A DNA stretch of 64,000 bases from Mesostigma viride (Eukaryota; Streptophyta; Mesostigmatophyceae; Mesostigmatales; Mesostigmataceae). The notes under the pieces were generated by a model, which was not told the DNA's origin, did no database searches, and worked only from the letters and a program-made list of their open reading frames with translations. Position 1 is the stretch's first letter. Each line of letters begins with the position of its first letter. This document shows, piece after piece, positions 1 to 10,867 of this stretch. The stretch is taken from positions 1 through 64,000 of the forward strand of contig RPFO01001592.1 of assembly GCA_009746045.1 (NCBI GenBank), in the 5' to 3' direction. The position numbers were made by a program, and so were the translations under genes.

Positions 1-39
1 CACCTCAGTACCGTACACCTGCCGTACTGTACTGAGGTG
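1..39. repeat. Short perfect hairpin at window edge
   Basis: Positions 1-11 are the exact reverse complement of positions 29-39, giving an 11 bp stem with a 17 base loop. It lies about 80 bases beyond the 3' end of the transposase gene, so it could be a transcription terminator, part of a transposon end or a structure continuing outside the window. No partner copy was found beyond the 5' end of the transposase, so a transposon-end role is not supported. Confidence 0.6.
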
Positions 40-116
40 TCCCGCTCAGCGCCGCGGTAGGCAATACGCGGCGCGCAGGCCGGAAATCCGTGTGTCAGCC
101 TAAGCATCTCATCTAA

Positions 117-2620
117 CTACAACCGCGTGGGTGGCTCCAGCACGCCATCGCCGCCTCCTCTCTTTCGCAGCAGCTGGGCCAGCGGCGACAGCTCGGAGAT
201 GGGGAACACGGCCAGCTGGGGCGGCAGTTTGTTGTTGAGAGCGATGTCGCGGTTGGACGCGGGGTCGTGGTAACTCGCCCCGTCCAGCAACACGGTCTTC
301 CCCTTTACGAAACTGTCCGGCAGCGACCTAATGAAGGAGCGGAAGAGCGACTTGGACACCGTGACCGGAGCGGCGCCCACGTTCAGTTCGCGCATCTGGG
401 AAACGCGCAAGTTGATGGTGGAGATCTCCCTGTGGCGCACGCCGTCCGCCGACGCCTTGGGCTGCCGTATCTTTGCGGGAGCTCTGGCCGGCAGCAGGTT
501 GTTTATGTGGGTCTCGAACTTGGTCGGGAACATGTCGCCGTTGAAGTACTTGTCCTCCTCCTCGTTTCCTTCCGCCTCCTCTTCCGCGTCCTCGTCCACC
601 TCGTCCCCGTCCGCCGCGGGAGGCGCAGGGGGGCAGGCGGCCCGTCTGGGTTCGCCCGCGCCCTGTACTTGTAGCCGCCGCCGCCCTCGACCAAGGACGG
701 GAGCCGTTCGTGGATGCGAGTGAAGAAGGCGTCCTTCTCCCCCCTGAACACGTGCACGATCTTCCAAATGTGGACGGCCATCTCCACCCTGCTCAGGTTC
801 TGCTTCTTCGTGTATCGCTGGAGGGACAGGTTCATCGAATGGAATAACGCCTTTGCCAGGTCCATGTCCGCAACCTTCTTGCTGTTGTGCAGGTCCGCGT
901 ACCACTTGCTGTACAGGGGGCTTATCGGGTTCGCCAACGCCGTGTGCAGCTTCGATCGACGGTCGCGGTGGGGCTGGGACAGCGGGTAAAAGAGAGATAA
1001 GTATATCGTCTCGAACGAGGACGTTTTAAAAGTGTTGTACACCAGCGTCATGGTGGCCTGTATCCCGTCCTCAAAGTCCTCCTCGTGATCGTACCTGCCC
1101 CTCGTGTCGTCGTACGCCAGCGCCACGCTGCCCTGTGCGGCGCTCTTCGTCCGTTCCAGCATGCCCGTTATCGTGATGTCACTCCTCCCCTTGTGCATCC
1201 AGCCGGACAGCACCGGCGGCTCTTCGCCGTACACCCGATTAGACACCCTGTAGTTGTGCTGGGAAATGTACGCCTGGCTGACATAGTCGTAGGCCGCCAG
1301 CCGCAGCACGAATTCCACTCGCTCCTCGTTGTCGTCCGTGAACGTCACGTGTTCGGCTATCAGTTTGTCCGGCAACGCCAGCCAGTAGTTCTCGCGCATG
1401 AACGTGCAGTTGATGGCCCTTTGTATGTCCCTGTATCCGTGTTGACCGTCCGCGTCCGGGGGCAGCCGGGTCCAGAACTTGTCTGGCATCTGGGCGCAGT
1501 TAGCAAAGCCCCTCGTCTCGTCGTAGGGGAACTTCTTGACGAACCAATCGTAGAAGAAGGTGCCGTCCTTGGACATGTCGCCGAGGACCTGCTTGAGCTT
1601 GAACAGACGTATCCTGTCCTCCGCCCCCTCCTCCTGCCTGCATATGTCACCCACTATTTGCACGATGCCGTCCCACCAGATCCCCTGGCGAAGAGTCTCG
1701 GCCACCGCCTCGTGACGCTGGTTCAAGCACGGGGTGTGGTTCACTATCCTGGAAGGCAGCGGGGGGAATATGCGCAGGAAGAACGCCGGCGTCTTCTTCT
1801 CGTCATCGGGCCACTTCATCGCCGCCCACACGATCGTGCGCGTGTCGCTCTGTTCGCGCCGTCGCAGTTGAGGTATCTCGCCCTTCTTGGCCCACGCCCT
1901 GGACGGCGCCATGTTCATCGTGACGCTGAACTCGTCGATGAAGACGCAATCCTCTGCAAACAGCGTTTTCTGCAACTCCAGTAGGTCGTTGGACTTCTCC
2001 TTTACGTACCGCAAGTCCTTCTCGATGTAGTCGTACGCTACCTTCTTGTATGTCAACTCGTGTTCCTTGCGAGCCCTCTGCACGTCGGCAGCCGTGAGAG
2101 TGGCACCGCGCAAGAGGCCGTTCGCCTTTGCGAACATTGCACGAGTCTCTTTCGGCACCCGTGCGAGGATGGCGCCCTCCTCGTCGGCGCCCTTGTTGAT
2201 GAAGTACACCAGGTCGTCGGCGGACATGTAAGACACGGCGGAAGTCTGGAGCGAGGAAATGAGTTTGGAAAGGTCCTTCCACCCCTGATCTCCAAAACGG
2301 GCCACGTGGTTCGGAACCGCGTCCCTTATCCTGGCGGCGTTCACCATCCTGCCGTTGCTCATCACCTTGTCCCACGCCCTTCGCACCATCGGGCGCAGGG
2401 CGGACCTCTTCACATCATCTTCCCTGCTGTAATCGAGCCCCAATGCCTTGTCGTGTTTCCATAATGCATGATATCTTATCGCTGTCTTCTTGTCGATTCC
2501 GTAATGGTCGGCGATGGTCTGAATAGTCGCGTCACCGCGGTTGCTCACGTCCATGGCCACCCTATGTCTAAAGTGCAAGCTGTGAGCCTTTCCCGAGGTT
2601 ATGGCGCGCTGCGTATCCAT
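117..2620 (-). CDS. IS630/Tc1-mariner-like DDE transposase, frameshifted
   Basis: About 830 codons in two frames; the break lies near the G6 run around 624-640. The N-terminus (about residues 15-55) looks like a helix-turn-helix. A first DDE block follows around residues 215-250, with FIDEFSV and then RAWAKKGEIPQ, as in IS630-like enzymes (Asp, then a Trp-x-x-Lys-Gly element). The second block, LLDGASYH, lies near the C-terminus in the shifted frame (about 260-300), followed by SELSPLAQ where family members usually have an S-P-D/E-L-N-P-I-E motif. The usual final Glu is not seen there. The spacing between the first two blocks is very large, with several hundred extra residues. No terminal inverted repeats or target duplication were recognised. 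Family assignment is inferred from motifs; activity is doubtful because of the frameshift and the altered third motif. Confidence 0.65.
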
Positions 2621-2653
2621 TCGTACAATTTATTGCCGAAAATAATATGTTTA

Positions 2654-3088
2654 TCAATACGAGCGCCGTTCCAGGTCGTCCGTCACCGGCATGTTGGTCA
2701 TGCGCGTTGTGTCGGCGACGCTCCAGGGCTCCACAATGCTCTTAAAGGTGTCGCGTGGGATGGACGGCGAGGGCCGCTGCAGGGACCCAGGAGGGACACC
2801 CGGTCGGTAGTTTGCCACGTTGTCCTTATTCTTGTCTGCCTCGCGCTTCTGCCTGCCTACCATGAGTCGCTTGTCCACCATGTACGCCACCGTCGCCAGG
2901 ACGGAAACCAAGAAACCAGAGAAGGCGCCTCGAAACGAGTTGGTGAGGATGCCTCCGAGCACGGCGCAGTATATTCCGAACCGCCTCGCCGAAAGGAACC
3001 TCTCCCTGGAGGGGATCCCCTGCGCCAACGGCCAGAATGACAGGTAGTCGTCGGACAAACCCTCGAAGTAGGTGTCGACAAAACCCAT
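2654..3088 (-). CDS. Membrane protein, virion-type, 144 aa
   Basis: An intact ORF with two adjacent hydrophobic segments around residues 37-75 (from FGIYCAVLGGIL to LATVAYMV), followed by a Lys/Arg-rich stretch and a Pro-rich tail. The arrangement suggests two membrane spans or a hairpin with the C-terminal half on one side. The C-terminal DTTRMTNMP recalls short Asn-Pro motifs found in small NCLDV virion membrane proteins, but that resemblance is weak. It lies between the transposase and a helical protein on the same strand with short gaps. No function can be assigned. Confidence 0.7.
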   Translation of the reverse strand: MGFVDTYFEGLSDDYLSFWPLAQGIPSRERFLSARRFGIYCAVLGGILTNSFRGAFSGFLVSVLATVAYMVDKRLMVGRQKREADKNKDNVANYRPGVPPGSLQRPSPSIPRDTFKSIVEPWSVADTTRMTNMPVTDDLERRSY

Positions 3089-3111
3089 CCGCGTTTCTAC
3101 AGTTAGCTACG

Positions 3112-3621
3112 TTAATTTTCAAGCTGAGGTAGGCCCGCGTCTCCCCCGTCGCCCATCTGCTCCATCATGTGCTGTATGAGGCCCCTGCACGCCGCCTCGG
3201 GGTCCTGCTGCCCCTCCACCACACTGTTGGCGAAGGACTGCGCCATGGCCTCCGCCTGCTGCATGATCTCGGGGGGGATCTCCTGGATGCCGATGCCGAT
3301 GATGGCCAGAGTCTGCAGGTACTGCCAGATGGCCTCCTGGGTGCCGGCGGGGGACTTTTGCCACTTGGTCTGGAAATTGACGTCCCGCAAGTACGGCACG
3401 TCGCCGAACGCCTCAAACACCGACTCGTCCTTGGACATGATCGCCTGCATGTGAGGCCCGATAGCCTCCATGTACTTCTGCAACGGCAGCCGGGCGTTCG
3501 ACTTGCACGCCAGCTCGAACGCCGTCAGGATGCCCGGGATGGTCCGCTCTTCCGGGTACGCCATCTCGAGCTCGCTCAGGAAGGACTTCATCATGCTGTT
3601 GAAAGCCTGCACCGCCGACAT
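3112..3621 (-). CDS. Conserved-looking helical protein, about 169 aa
   Basis: The start at 3,621 (MSAVQAFNS) is preferred over an upstream Met at 3,648 because a GTATATA box sits 8 bases before it. The protein is mostly helical, with blocks such as LPLQKYMEAIGPHM and EAIWQYLQTL. Patterns like an IWxYLQTL block occur, as far as I recall, in conserved proteins of algal NCLDVs of unknown role. No signal peptide, membrane span or catalytic motif is seen. It ends in a Gln/Gly-rich tail. Probably a virion or core protein by neighbourhood (inference). Confidence 0.7.
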   Translation of the reverse strand: MSAVQAFNSMMKSFLSELEMAYPEERTIPGILTAFELACKSNARLPLQKYMEAIGPHMQAIMSKDESVFEAFGDVPYLRDVNFQTKWQKSPAGTQEAIWQYLQTLAIIGIGIQEIPPEIMQQAEAMAQSFANSVVEGQQDPEAACRGLIQHMMEQMGDGGDAGLPQLEN

Positions 3622-3629
3622 CGCGCACC

Positions 3630-3636
3630 TATATAC
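3630..3636 (-). promoter_or_regulatory. GTATATA box before the 3,621 gene
   Basis: A TATA-like heptamer 8 bases upstream of the chosen ATG on the minus strand. The same type of box precedes many other genes in the window, which supports a viral promoter role by recurrence only. Confidence 0.45.
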
Positions 3637-3690
3637 ACTACAGCGCAAATTATTAGGCGCGCGTAGACGAAAAAAATATATGCCAACAAG

Positions 3691-3696
3691 GTATAC
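3691..3696 (+). promoter_or_regulatory. GTATAC box before the 3,702 gene
   Basis: GTATAC five bases before the ATG at 3,702. One of the recurrent GTATA-type boxes close to start codons in this window. Confidence 0.4.
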
Positions 3697-3701
3697 GCAA
3701 A

Positions 3702-3902
3702 ATGGTGCTCTCGCGGTCCCCGTTGACTCAGGATATCATCAAGGCCATGGTCGTCATGCTCGCTCTGGCGCTCGCCGACGCGCACGAAAACAATACCGGG
3801 TACGCGGCCGGGCTCAAGGACAAGAGCATGTGGATGCGGATCGCCTTCGTCTCCGGATCTCTCGCCGCCTTCTGGTTGGTCTTTCAGCCGCGACTAGGCT
3901 AA
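3702..3902 (+). CDS. Small membrane protein, 66 aa
   Basis: A short ORF with two hydrophobic segments, around residues 13-26 (IIKAMVVMLALALA) and 46-62 (MRIAFVSGSLAAFWLVF), separated by a charged loop. It is preceded by a GTATAC box and starts a plus-strand gene run. Small two-span membrane proteins are common in NCLDV virions. No homolog is recognised. Confidence 0.6.
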   Translation: MVLSRSPLTQDIIKAMVVMLALALADAHENNTGYAAGLKDKSMWMRIAFVSGSLAAFWLVFQPRLG

Positions 3903-3951
3903 CGGCAGCGCACGCACCGCGCTCAAAAAACGCAAAAATTCAAAACGTTCT

Positions 3952-3957
3952 GTATAG
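3952..3957 (+). promoter_or_regulatory. GTATAG box before the 3,970 gene
   Basis: GTATAG 12 bases before the ATG at 3,970; same class as the other start-proximal GTATA boxes. Confidence 0.4.
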
Positions 3958-3969
3958 CGCGATCGAACG

Positions 3970-4605
3970 ATGGACGTCAAGGTCCGCATCAACGGAACGA
4001 TGCACAAGTGGTCCTTCCCCTCCTCCATGGTGGGGACCGCCCAGTCCATGACCGGCGAGAGCGCAGAGGAGTGCAAGACAATCCTCAAGACCGTTATCGT
4101 GCGTCTCGCCGGGCTGCTCGAATCGGGAGCCATGGAGGGCGCGGTCAGCGACGTGGAGGTCGTGTGCCTGATGCACATCAGGAACCAGAAGGACCTGCCC
4201 GATGTCATGAAGAATGGCATCTCGCTCATCCTCGACGGCTGGAAGGCGGCCGAGGAGAGCATCAACGAGCAGGGGCGCAAGGGGCTCAGGATGCTGGAAC
4301 GGATTATACCTGTGCTCATGACGTGCGAGAACAGGGAGGCCTTCGACAAGTTCTTCTCCAGCACGCTGTACCCCTGCATGGAGGACGGGGAAATGAAAGC
4401 CATCGTCAAGTTCCTCAGGGTCATGTCCAACTGGACCAACTCGGGCGAGCCCCTCGTCAAGAAGGACAGCCACTACATCGAGAAGTACTTGGAGAGGGTG
4501 TACGCAAACCTGGTGACCCCCGTCCTGGCGGTCAAGAAACACACGGTGGTGTCAAAACGGCTAGACGCCGCCGCAGACACCATCGAGGAGTACATCGACA
4601 CCTGA
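3970..4605 (+). CDS. Unknown helical protein, 211 aa
   Basis: An intact ORF with good start context. Residues 1-20 look like a beta-strand pair (VKVRINGTMHKWSF), and the rest is an alpha-helical repeat-like domain rich in Leu, Glu and Lys without Cys clusters or membrane spans. Codon use is GC-rich like its neighbours. It sits between two small membrane protein genes on the same strand. I do not recognise a family. Confidence 0.75.
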   Translation: MDVKVRINGTMHKWSFPSSMVGTAQSMTGESAEECKTILKTVIVRLAGLLESGAMEGAVSDVEVVCLMHIRNQKDLPDVMKNGISLILDGWKAAEESINEQGRKGLRMLERIIPVLMTCENREAFDKFFSSTLYPCMEDGEMKAIVKFLRVMSNWTNSGEPLVKKDSHYIEKYLERVYANLVTPVLAVKKHTVVSKRLDAAADTIEEYIDT

Positions 4606-4663
4606 GGCGGCGCGCTTTCGCACGCCCTATTCTCGGGACTGTCTATTGAGTACACACACCGAC

Positions 4664-5035
4664 ATGAGTGGAGGCGCGCCGCTCGGAAAGGCGTTCTCAT
4701 TTTCCCCTATCGCCGAGGAAGAAAGCATGCCGCAACAACACGTGCAAGGACAGCAGGACGGGCGACCCCCCGCCGAGATTGAGAGGGAGCCCATCAACAT
4801 CCCGTCGCAATCGTTCCCACCGCCACCGAGCGGCATTGCCAGGAGGCCCGCGCAGCCCGACCAGGCCCAGCGGCTGGCGAGGCAGCAAACGCTGTTCGAG
4901 ATGAAGATGCGCGAGATAGCCAAGGAGGAGTCGCGCAATAGCGGCATGATATTCCTCACCGCCGGCGTCGTGATCGCCGGCATTCTTGCGTACACGTACA
5001 TTTACAAGAAGCCGCCCGTCGAGCTTCCCGAGTGA
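4664..5035 (+). CDS. Tail-anchored membrane protein, 123 aa
   Basis: The ATG at 4,664 is chosen over an in-frame TTG at 4,646. The N-terminal two thirds are polar and Pro/Gln-rich, a charged helix follows (about residues 75-98), and a single C-terminal membrane span (MIFLTAGVVIAGILAYTYIY) precedes a short Lys-Pro-Pro tail. This topology suggests a tail-anchored protein of the virion inner membrane (inference). It lies just upstream of the fibre locus. Confidence 0.7.
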   Translation: MSGGAPLGKAFSFSPIAEEESMPQQHVQGQQDGRPPAEIEREPINIPSQSFPPPPSGIARRPAQPDQAQRLARQQTLFEMKMREIAKEESRNSGMIFLTAGVVIAGILAYTYIYKKPPVELPE

Positions 5036-5103
5036 CTCGGTGATTAAGCCCGTCTATTTTTAATAAAGTTTTTTCTCGCACTATTGTATCGCACCACAAC
5101 ACA

Positions 5104-8100
5104 ATGAGCGTCTCCCTTTCGACCCTAGGAACTGGCAGATTCAAGCAAGTGCTCACCGAGCAGGTAAGCTCAGACGTTCAGCCAACCAGTTCATTTGCCA
5201 TCCTGTCCAACACCAAGATCGACCTAGTTCCCAACGTCCTCAATGGAAACGCCGTCGACGCCACCGTTTTGCCGACGACCGACCTGGCCACCAACGAGGT
5301 CGTCGTGCACGGTAACCTCCGTGTTATGGGTGCTATCGACGGCGCACTCAGCAGCAGCAGTCCACGGTGGACTACACCAAGAACACGTCGACGACCGAGG
5401 CGACCAACACACTCTTGGCTTCATCCAGTAACCACCTCGTTCTCCAGGCAGCATCCACCGCGAAGGAGGTGATCGTGCAGGACTCGAAGTTTGTGGCCCA
5501 TCGCCCGACGACCGCACTCACCACCACCACCGTGCCTGTGCCTGACATCCTGGCCGTCCGTGCCGAGAGAGCGGGGGCTGCCGATACCCAGGAGTTCACC
5601 CTGGGTCTCGCGTACGGCGACACGGGCTCTACCTTCTTGTCCACGGATGGCAACTCCACCAGCAAGACCGCGTGGCGCGGTCTCATCGATTCGGGGGCAA
5701 ACGATATGGAGATCAAGTCTGACTCCCAGATGCGCGTGTCCGCCGACCGTCTCGCCACCGGTGAGGTGCGGCTGGGAGCTGGGTCTGGCATCACCCTGGC
5801 ACCCAGCATCGCCACACCGGGTGCCGACCCCGCCACCAAGATCGTCGTGCAGGCCGCCGCGCTCGAGGACACGTCTCTCGCCGTCTCGGGCGTGTCGGCG
5901 CTGTCGGAAACGCGGCAGGCGCACGCGTACTCGACCGACGCCACCACCATCGCGGCCAAGAGGGGCGTAGGCAACTCCACGACCGGCGGCAACCTCTGGA
6001 TCACGGGCGATACCAGTGTAGCGGACAGCAGCGTCGCCGTCGAGCAGGTCAAGTTCGTCGACTCGAGCGTGTCGACCACCAACCCGTCTCTCGCGCTGTC
6101 CGCCGCGGCTAACGTCTCGGTCATGAACGACCTGGTGCTCACCGCCACGGACGGCGACGGCGGCAAGATTGCCACCAAGACCGGCGACCTCTACCTCAAC
6201 CCCGCGAGCGGGACACTCAAGGTCAACGGCAACATGCAGGTGGACGGCACGCTGACGACCGTCAACACCACCGTGCAGGAGGCTGTCGTCACCGAGAAGA
6301 CTCTGCGACTCGCCGGCACCAAGAACACGGTGGCCGTCGCGTGGGCCTTCAACGGCAACTCCAACCTCAGCACGACCGGTGTGGTCATGGCCCCCACTAA
6401 CGCCTCTGTCACGGCGGGCAAGCTGCTGCTGGCCGCCAACGTGTCGGCGAACGGCACGGCCAGCTGGGTCTCCCCCTTCCCCAAGAACCTCGAGTCGTTT
6501 GAGATCACCTTCAATGTCTCTCTCGCCGGCGTGCCAGGTGCGGCGTCGTCTGTCAAGAAACTGTTCTCGTACGGCCCCTTGGCCGGCAAGCTGAACGTGC
6601 CCGCATCCGGCTCGTTTGGAACCGTCACCATCGATAACGGCGGCGGAGTGACCAGCACCTCCTCGTCGACTCCCATCAGGACGGACGGCACCATCGCCAA
6701 CATCAAGTACAAGGTCGTCGCGCGCAGGACTTACTACGCCACCACCGCAATGTCCACCTTCGAGCTGTTCGTCGACGGTGTGCGGTGTATCAGCACCACC
6801 GGCGACGGTATCGCTCTTCTCGACCTTCTCGCCACCCCCGCCTTCGTTCTCGGCGGGACACGTTCACCTGCGCAGTCTCGTACGACGACATCCGAATCGA
6901 GACCGTGACCGCCCCCTCCAACACGGTGACCGACGGGGCGGGTGTCAGCGTCCTCGGCGACGGCGCCGTCAACAACGTCCCTTGCGACCGCTCGATCACG
7001 TGGCAGAAGGGAACCACACAGGAGAAGGGCGACCACACCGGCTCCTACTGGCAGGTGAAGGGCGGGCAGCTCATGCTCTCCCGGACGATCGACGCCAGTC
7101 TGCGGAAGGCGCCGGGGTCCAGCATCCTGCTCAGTTCTCTGCCTCCCAAGACCGGCACGTCAACCGAGCCCAACTTGTGGAAGCTGGACACCTACACCAC
7201 CCCGAGTGCGGGCAACTACGCTACCGTGGACTCGGTGTCGGCGCTGAACCTGGCATACTCTACCGCATCGGCACAGCCCGAGACGTGGCTGGGTGACTGG
7301 CAGTTGACAGGCGCGAATACGTATTTGAACAACACAGGCACGGGTACAAGCGGGGCTATCAATGTCGGCAACGGGGCCATTATTGGCAACAGCTCGCTGC
7401 AAATCCCAGTTCAGGGGTCTGCCGTCAATGCTTTTAATGTACAGCTACCCGACCTCGACACGGGCACGGCAAACAACGGGCTGGGGCTATGGACGGTCGA
7501 GGCGAGAGTGAAAACGACCGTTAATAACACCTCCGACGTCCTCCTCTTTAAACTGGGCCAAGACTTCTTCGGCGCGGGCGGCGGTAACCAAGTCGCACTC
7601 TTTCTTAACGGCTCGAATGGTTTGTGCCTGAGAACGGAGTGTCCCGGAGCCGGCGATGACAGTTTGCTGATCCCCATCGCGACCAACCAACTCGCGACCG
7701 CCCCCGCAATCAATCCCAACGACGGCAACTACCACACCTACCGCCTGTCACGTATCGCGGTTGGCGCCTCTCAGGGGGAAATTGCCCCGGGCACTGAAAA
7801 CACTTACTTCAACCTTTGGGTGGATGGACGTCAGATCAACGTCAACACGGGCTCTAATGGGGTCATAATCAACAATGGCACCAAGTTGTCCCACGCACCC
7901 CTCGTGAGCACCACCCAAAACTGGCTCCGTCTCGGCAACACTCAGCGGCCGGCACTTACCGCGGCAGTGACGGTGGATTACGCGAGGTTCAAGAACGGCT
8001 TCACCAACACCGGCAGCGACGTCTGGCTTGGCGAATGGCACTTCGACGGGACCTCGCTGTCTAACTCTGGAGTGGGTGCGGCAACCACCGGCCTGAACGT

Positions 8101-9708
8101 CGTATACGGCGGCCTCGGCACCGATTTCCCCATCAGTGGTGAATATCAGATACCAGTGGCCGGTGCGGCGGCGGCCAACAAGATATACGCCTACGCAGGT
8201 GACCTGGACACGACGGGGACGGTGGCAGACGATGGGTACGGCAATTGGACAGTGGAAGCGCGCGTGAGGACGGTAGCGGGTGCGGGGGATACGAGCAAGT
8301 TTTGCATATTCTCCATCGGAAACGACTCGACGTCCGGGAACCGCATCAGCGTGTATTGCAATGGCACGCTTCTGTATATCGAGGCGGAGACCACCGTGTC
8401 GGGCGCGAGGGCGGTGACTATCCCGTTCGCAAACCTCACGAGCTATGCAGTCAGCACCGCACCCAACGACGGTAACTTTCACACGTACAGACTGGGACGC
8501 CTCCAGAACAATAATACCGGAACAAGCGCCGACGCCACCACTCTGCACCGATTCTGGTATGATGGTGTGGAGTTCGTGTTGACTGTCGGAGTCAACGGTG
8601 TCGCCCAGCCCAACGGAGCTATTGCCAACCCCCCCATCAAGAGCACCAACGCGTACATCCGCCTCGGAAACAACCTCGAGCCGGGGAGTCTGCAGGCGAC
8701 CCGGGTGGAATACGTGCGTTACATGAACGGGCCGGATGCTCCCGTGACTTCCACTCCAAACCACGTCAGCGGGTACTTCCAGACCTACTACGGCACCGCC
8801 GGCTACCTCACGTCCAGCTACGGGATCACCGGAATCACAAGGGGGTCGGCGGCCAACGGTTCCGGCGTCCTGGTAACCGGCATCGTGAAGCCCATCACGT
8901 CCTTAGCCAGCGCGACGGGTGGGTCGATCGGAACGGGCACCGGCACCGCAATGACGGCCCCTTTCCTCTGCGGCGTCGGCGGCTCCACCAAATCGAACAA
9001 GGACATGGTGGAGCTGGTCACCGTCGGCGACCCCGCCACTGCCGGCGCGTACGTCAGCGTGTGGGCCTGGCGGTCGGGGCGCATCTTGATGTTCAACGGG
9101 ACATCGTACACCGAGACCTTGAATCCTGTCGTGGGCTCGTCCGAGTTTGTGCTGGGTGTCCACCTGTCCGCCACCGAGCCGCAGCTGTTCATCAACGGCC
9201 AGCTCAAGTCCAGCTCCGACGCCGCCGTCATGCTGCCGTGGAGGACTATCGCCGGCAACGTCGCCACGACCATCAGTGCCGGCAACACCGGCGCTATCCT
9301 GAGCAGCACCGCTTCCGCCCGGGGTGTTTATCTCGGTCCTCGAAGCACGTACGACGTGACCAGCACCGTCACGACTCCCACGCTCAACGTTGGCTACAAG
9401 AACTGGCGCTTAGTGGACACCGCCTCAACAGCATGACGGCACAGCAGATCGCCGACACGCAGCTGTACAGGTACTCCAGCGAGTACGACTCCGGCCCTCT
9501 CACCGTCACGTACGGTTTCCGTATTGCGGACGACGAGACGCTGCAGATCGTCAAGACCCAGGGGTCCATGGCCAGTACTACGAACACGATGCTCGGTAAC
9601 ATCCTCCCCGTCAGCGAGGACGGAACGGGGGCCTTGACCGTGAACTCCCTTGGCGCCATCGGTTCTAGCACCGTGGACCCGGTTATGGATCTGACCAACA
9701 AGCGTTAA
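5104..9708 (+). CDS. Giant fibre-like protein 1 with laminin-G-like modules, frameshifted
   Basis: About 1,530 codons in successive frames, with breaks near 5,360, 6,852 and 9,420. Order: an N-terminal anchor-like segment (GRFKQVLTEQV), a long Ser/Thr/Ala/Gly/Val beta-rich shaft (about 5,370-6,250), a laminin-G/concanavalin-like domain, two inserted laminin-G-like modules (about 7,283-8,740), another such domain, and a C-terminal domain with TVTYGFRI. The C-terminal domain and overall plan are shared with the genes at 59,783-62,348 and 62,392 onward, which gives a paralogous family of three. The composition fits a trimeric virion fibre or spike that binds host glycans; this is inference from architecture. 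A GTATCG box lies 14 bases before the start. The breaks could be sequencing indels. Confidence 0.75.
7283..8740 (+). other. Two tandem inserted laminin-G-like modules
   Basis: Two related units of about 240 residues each begin with WLGDWQL (near 7,284) and WLGEWHF (near 8,027). They end with similar strands (TVDYARFKNG and TRVEYVRYMNG). Each contains the core pattern G-x-W-T-V-E-A-R-V-[KR]-T and an FHTYR or YHTYR strand, typical of a concanavalin-like jelly roll. Single units of the same type occur in the fibre at 62,905-63,640 and in the MCP at 46,750-48,080. Confidence 0.65.
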
Positions 9709-9760
9709 GGTGTGGTTGTGGGAGGCTATTTTTTTTACAATCGATATATAAAACCGCGTC

Positions 9761-10852
9761 ATGCCTCCCAACTTGGAGCAAGCAAACGGCAGGCTTTTTT
9801 TCAAGGCGATTCAAACTCGAGAGCTGACCGGCATCTCGCAGGACTCGACACAAAACGCGTCACTCAAGATCGTCCAAGAGGATGGAAACACCGCTCTCCA
9901 GGCGGTCAACCCGGATGGCAGTCTCGGCGCCAAGCTGGTCATTGGCGCGACTAGTGCATATCTGGAGAGCACGACTGGCGGAGGGGGCGCGGGGGCATCC
10001 AGGATGGGGTTCACTTCAGCGGGGCTCGTGGGTGTTTCGGGGGTCAGCAGTGAGCTGGCTGGCATCGAGACTGTCCCCACCCCGGTCGGTAGCATTAAGT
10101 TTGAGGGGCTCGTGGCTGACAATCACGATGTCAACTACCAAACTGTTACAACAGTGGCACCATCTCATACGATATTGAGGTCCACGACGAGTGACCTGAT
10201 ACTTGCGGGAAACGGATTGTTTAATACTAACAAGTATGCTCCCAAACGCCACGTCATCACATTGGGAGAATTGCACGCGTACCATGGTGATGGGACGTCG
10301 GATGAGGGGGGGGATGCCGTGAAGGTCATGGGGCGGCGTATGGAACCATCATCCACAACCTACGAGCCGGCCTCCATAAACCTCGGGATCCATCACAATG
10401 ATAGTTTCGCTTCAACCGGAGCTAGCGTGACGCGCGGGAGGATAACAACAACCTCCAATGCCGACCTCACCCTCGAATCTGGAAGCCAACTGAGGATGAG
10501 GGGTGCTGACGTGGTGATCGACTCGCACGCGACTGTGAAGATATACCCCAACAAGCCCATCTTCGTGCTGCCAGAAGACGATACAAACAACCCCCACGGC
10601 TACCTGGAGATATCCCACAATAACAACGACCAATCGGGGGCCATCACACTGTCAACCCCCCCTATGATTTCACCGGTGGACATCGTGGTGAAGCCCGCGA
10701 CTGGCATTTTTGGGGCCGAGGCGGACACATTCGAGCTGGGGTCAGGCGACGTGCGGTACAAGTTCACCGTCGTGGGCGGCCAGCTGCAGATCAAGAAGCG
10801 CGTGCTGAGTACCGGCCTCCCCGACAAGACGATCTGCGTTTTCGACGCGTGA
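9761..10852 (+). CDS. Short fibre-like structural protein, 363 aa
   Basis: An intact ORF starting 52 bases after fibre 1. Its N-terminus (RLFFKAIQTRELTG) resembles the N-terminal anchor of fibre 1, and the rest is a Gly/Ser/Thr-rich beta protein (for example NADLTLESGSQLRMRG). It has no laminin-G module and no TVTYGFRI end domain, and closes with a domain around residues 320-363. This suggests a shorter fibre or collar protein sharing the same docking site (inference). A TATATAAAA stretch lies about 12 bases before the ATG. Confidence 0.65.
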   Translation: MPPNLEQANGRLFFKAIQTRELTGISQDSTQNASLKIVQEDGNTALQAVNPDGSLGAKLVIGATSAYLESTTGGGGAGASRMGFTSAGLVGVSGVSSELAGIETVPTPVGSIKFEGLVADNHDVNYQTVTTVAPSHTILRSTTSDLILAGNGLFNTNKYAPKRHVITLGELHAYHGDGTSDEGGDAVKVMGRRMEPSSTTYEPASINLGIHHNDSFASTGASVTRGRITTTSNADLTLESGSQLRMRGADVVIDSHATVKIYPNKPIFVLPEDDTNNPHGYLEISHNNNDQSGAITLSTPPMISPVDIVVKPATGIFGAEADTFELGSGDVRYKFTVVGGQLQIKKRVLSTGLPDKTICVFDA

Positions 10853-10867
10853 AAAAACATCCGCCCT

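Noticed and set aside
1085..1984. Plus-strand ORF inside the transposase
   Set aside because: Antisense frame with Arg/Val/His-rich shadow composition.
5104..9708. Bacteriophage tail fibre (prophage)
   Set aside because: The composition is fibre-like, but the surrounding MCP, A32 ATPase, VLTF3 and PCNA genes are NCLDV-type, and the paralogs sit among them.
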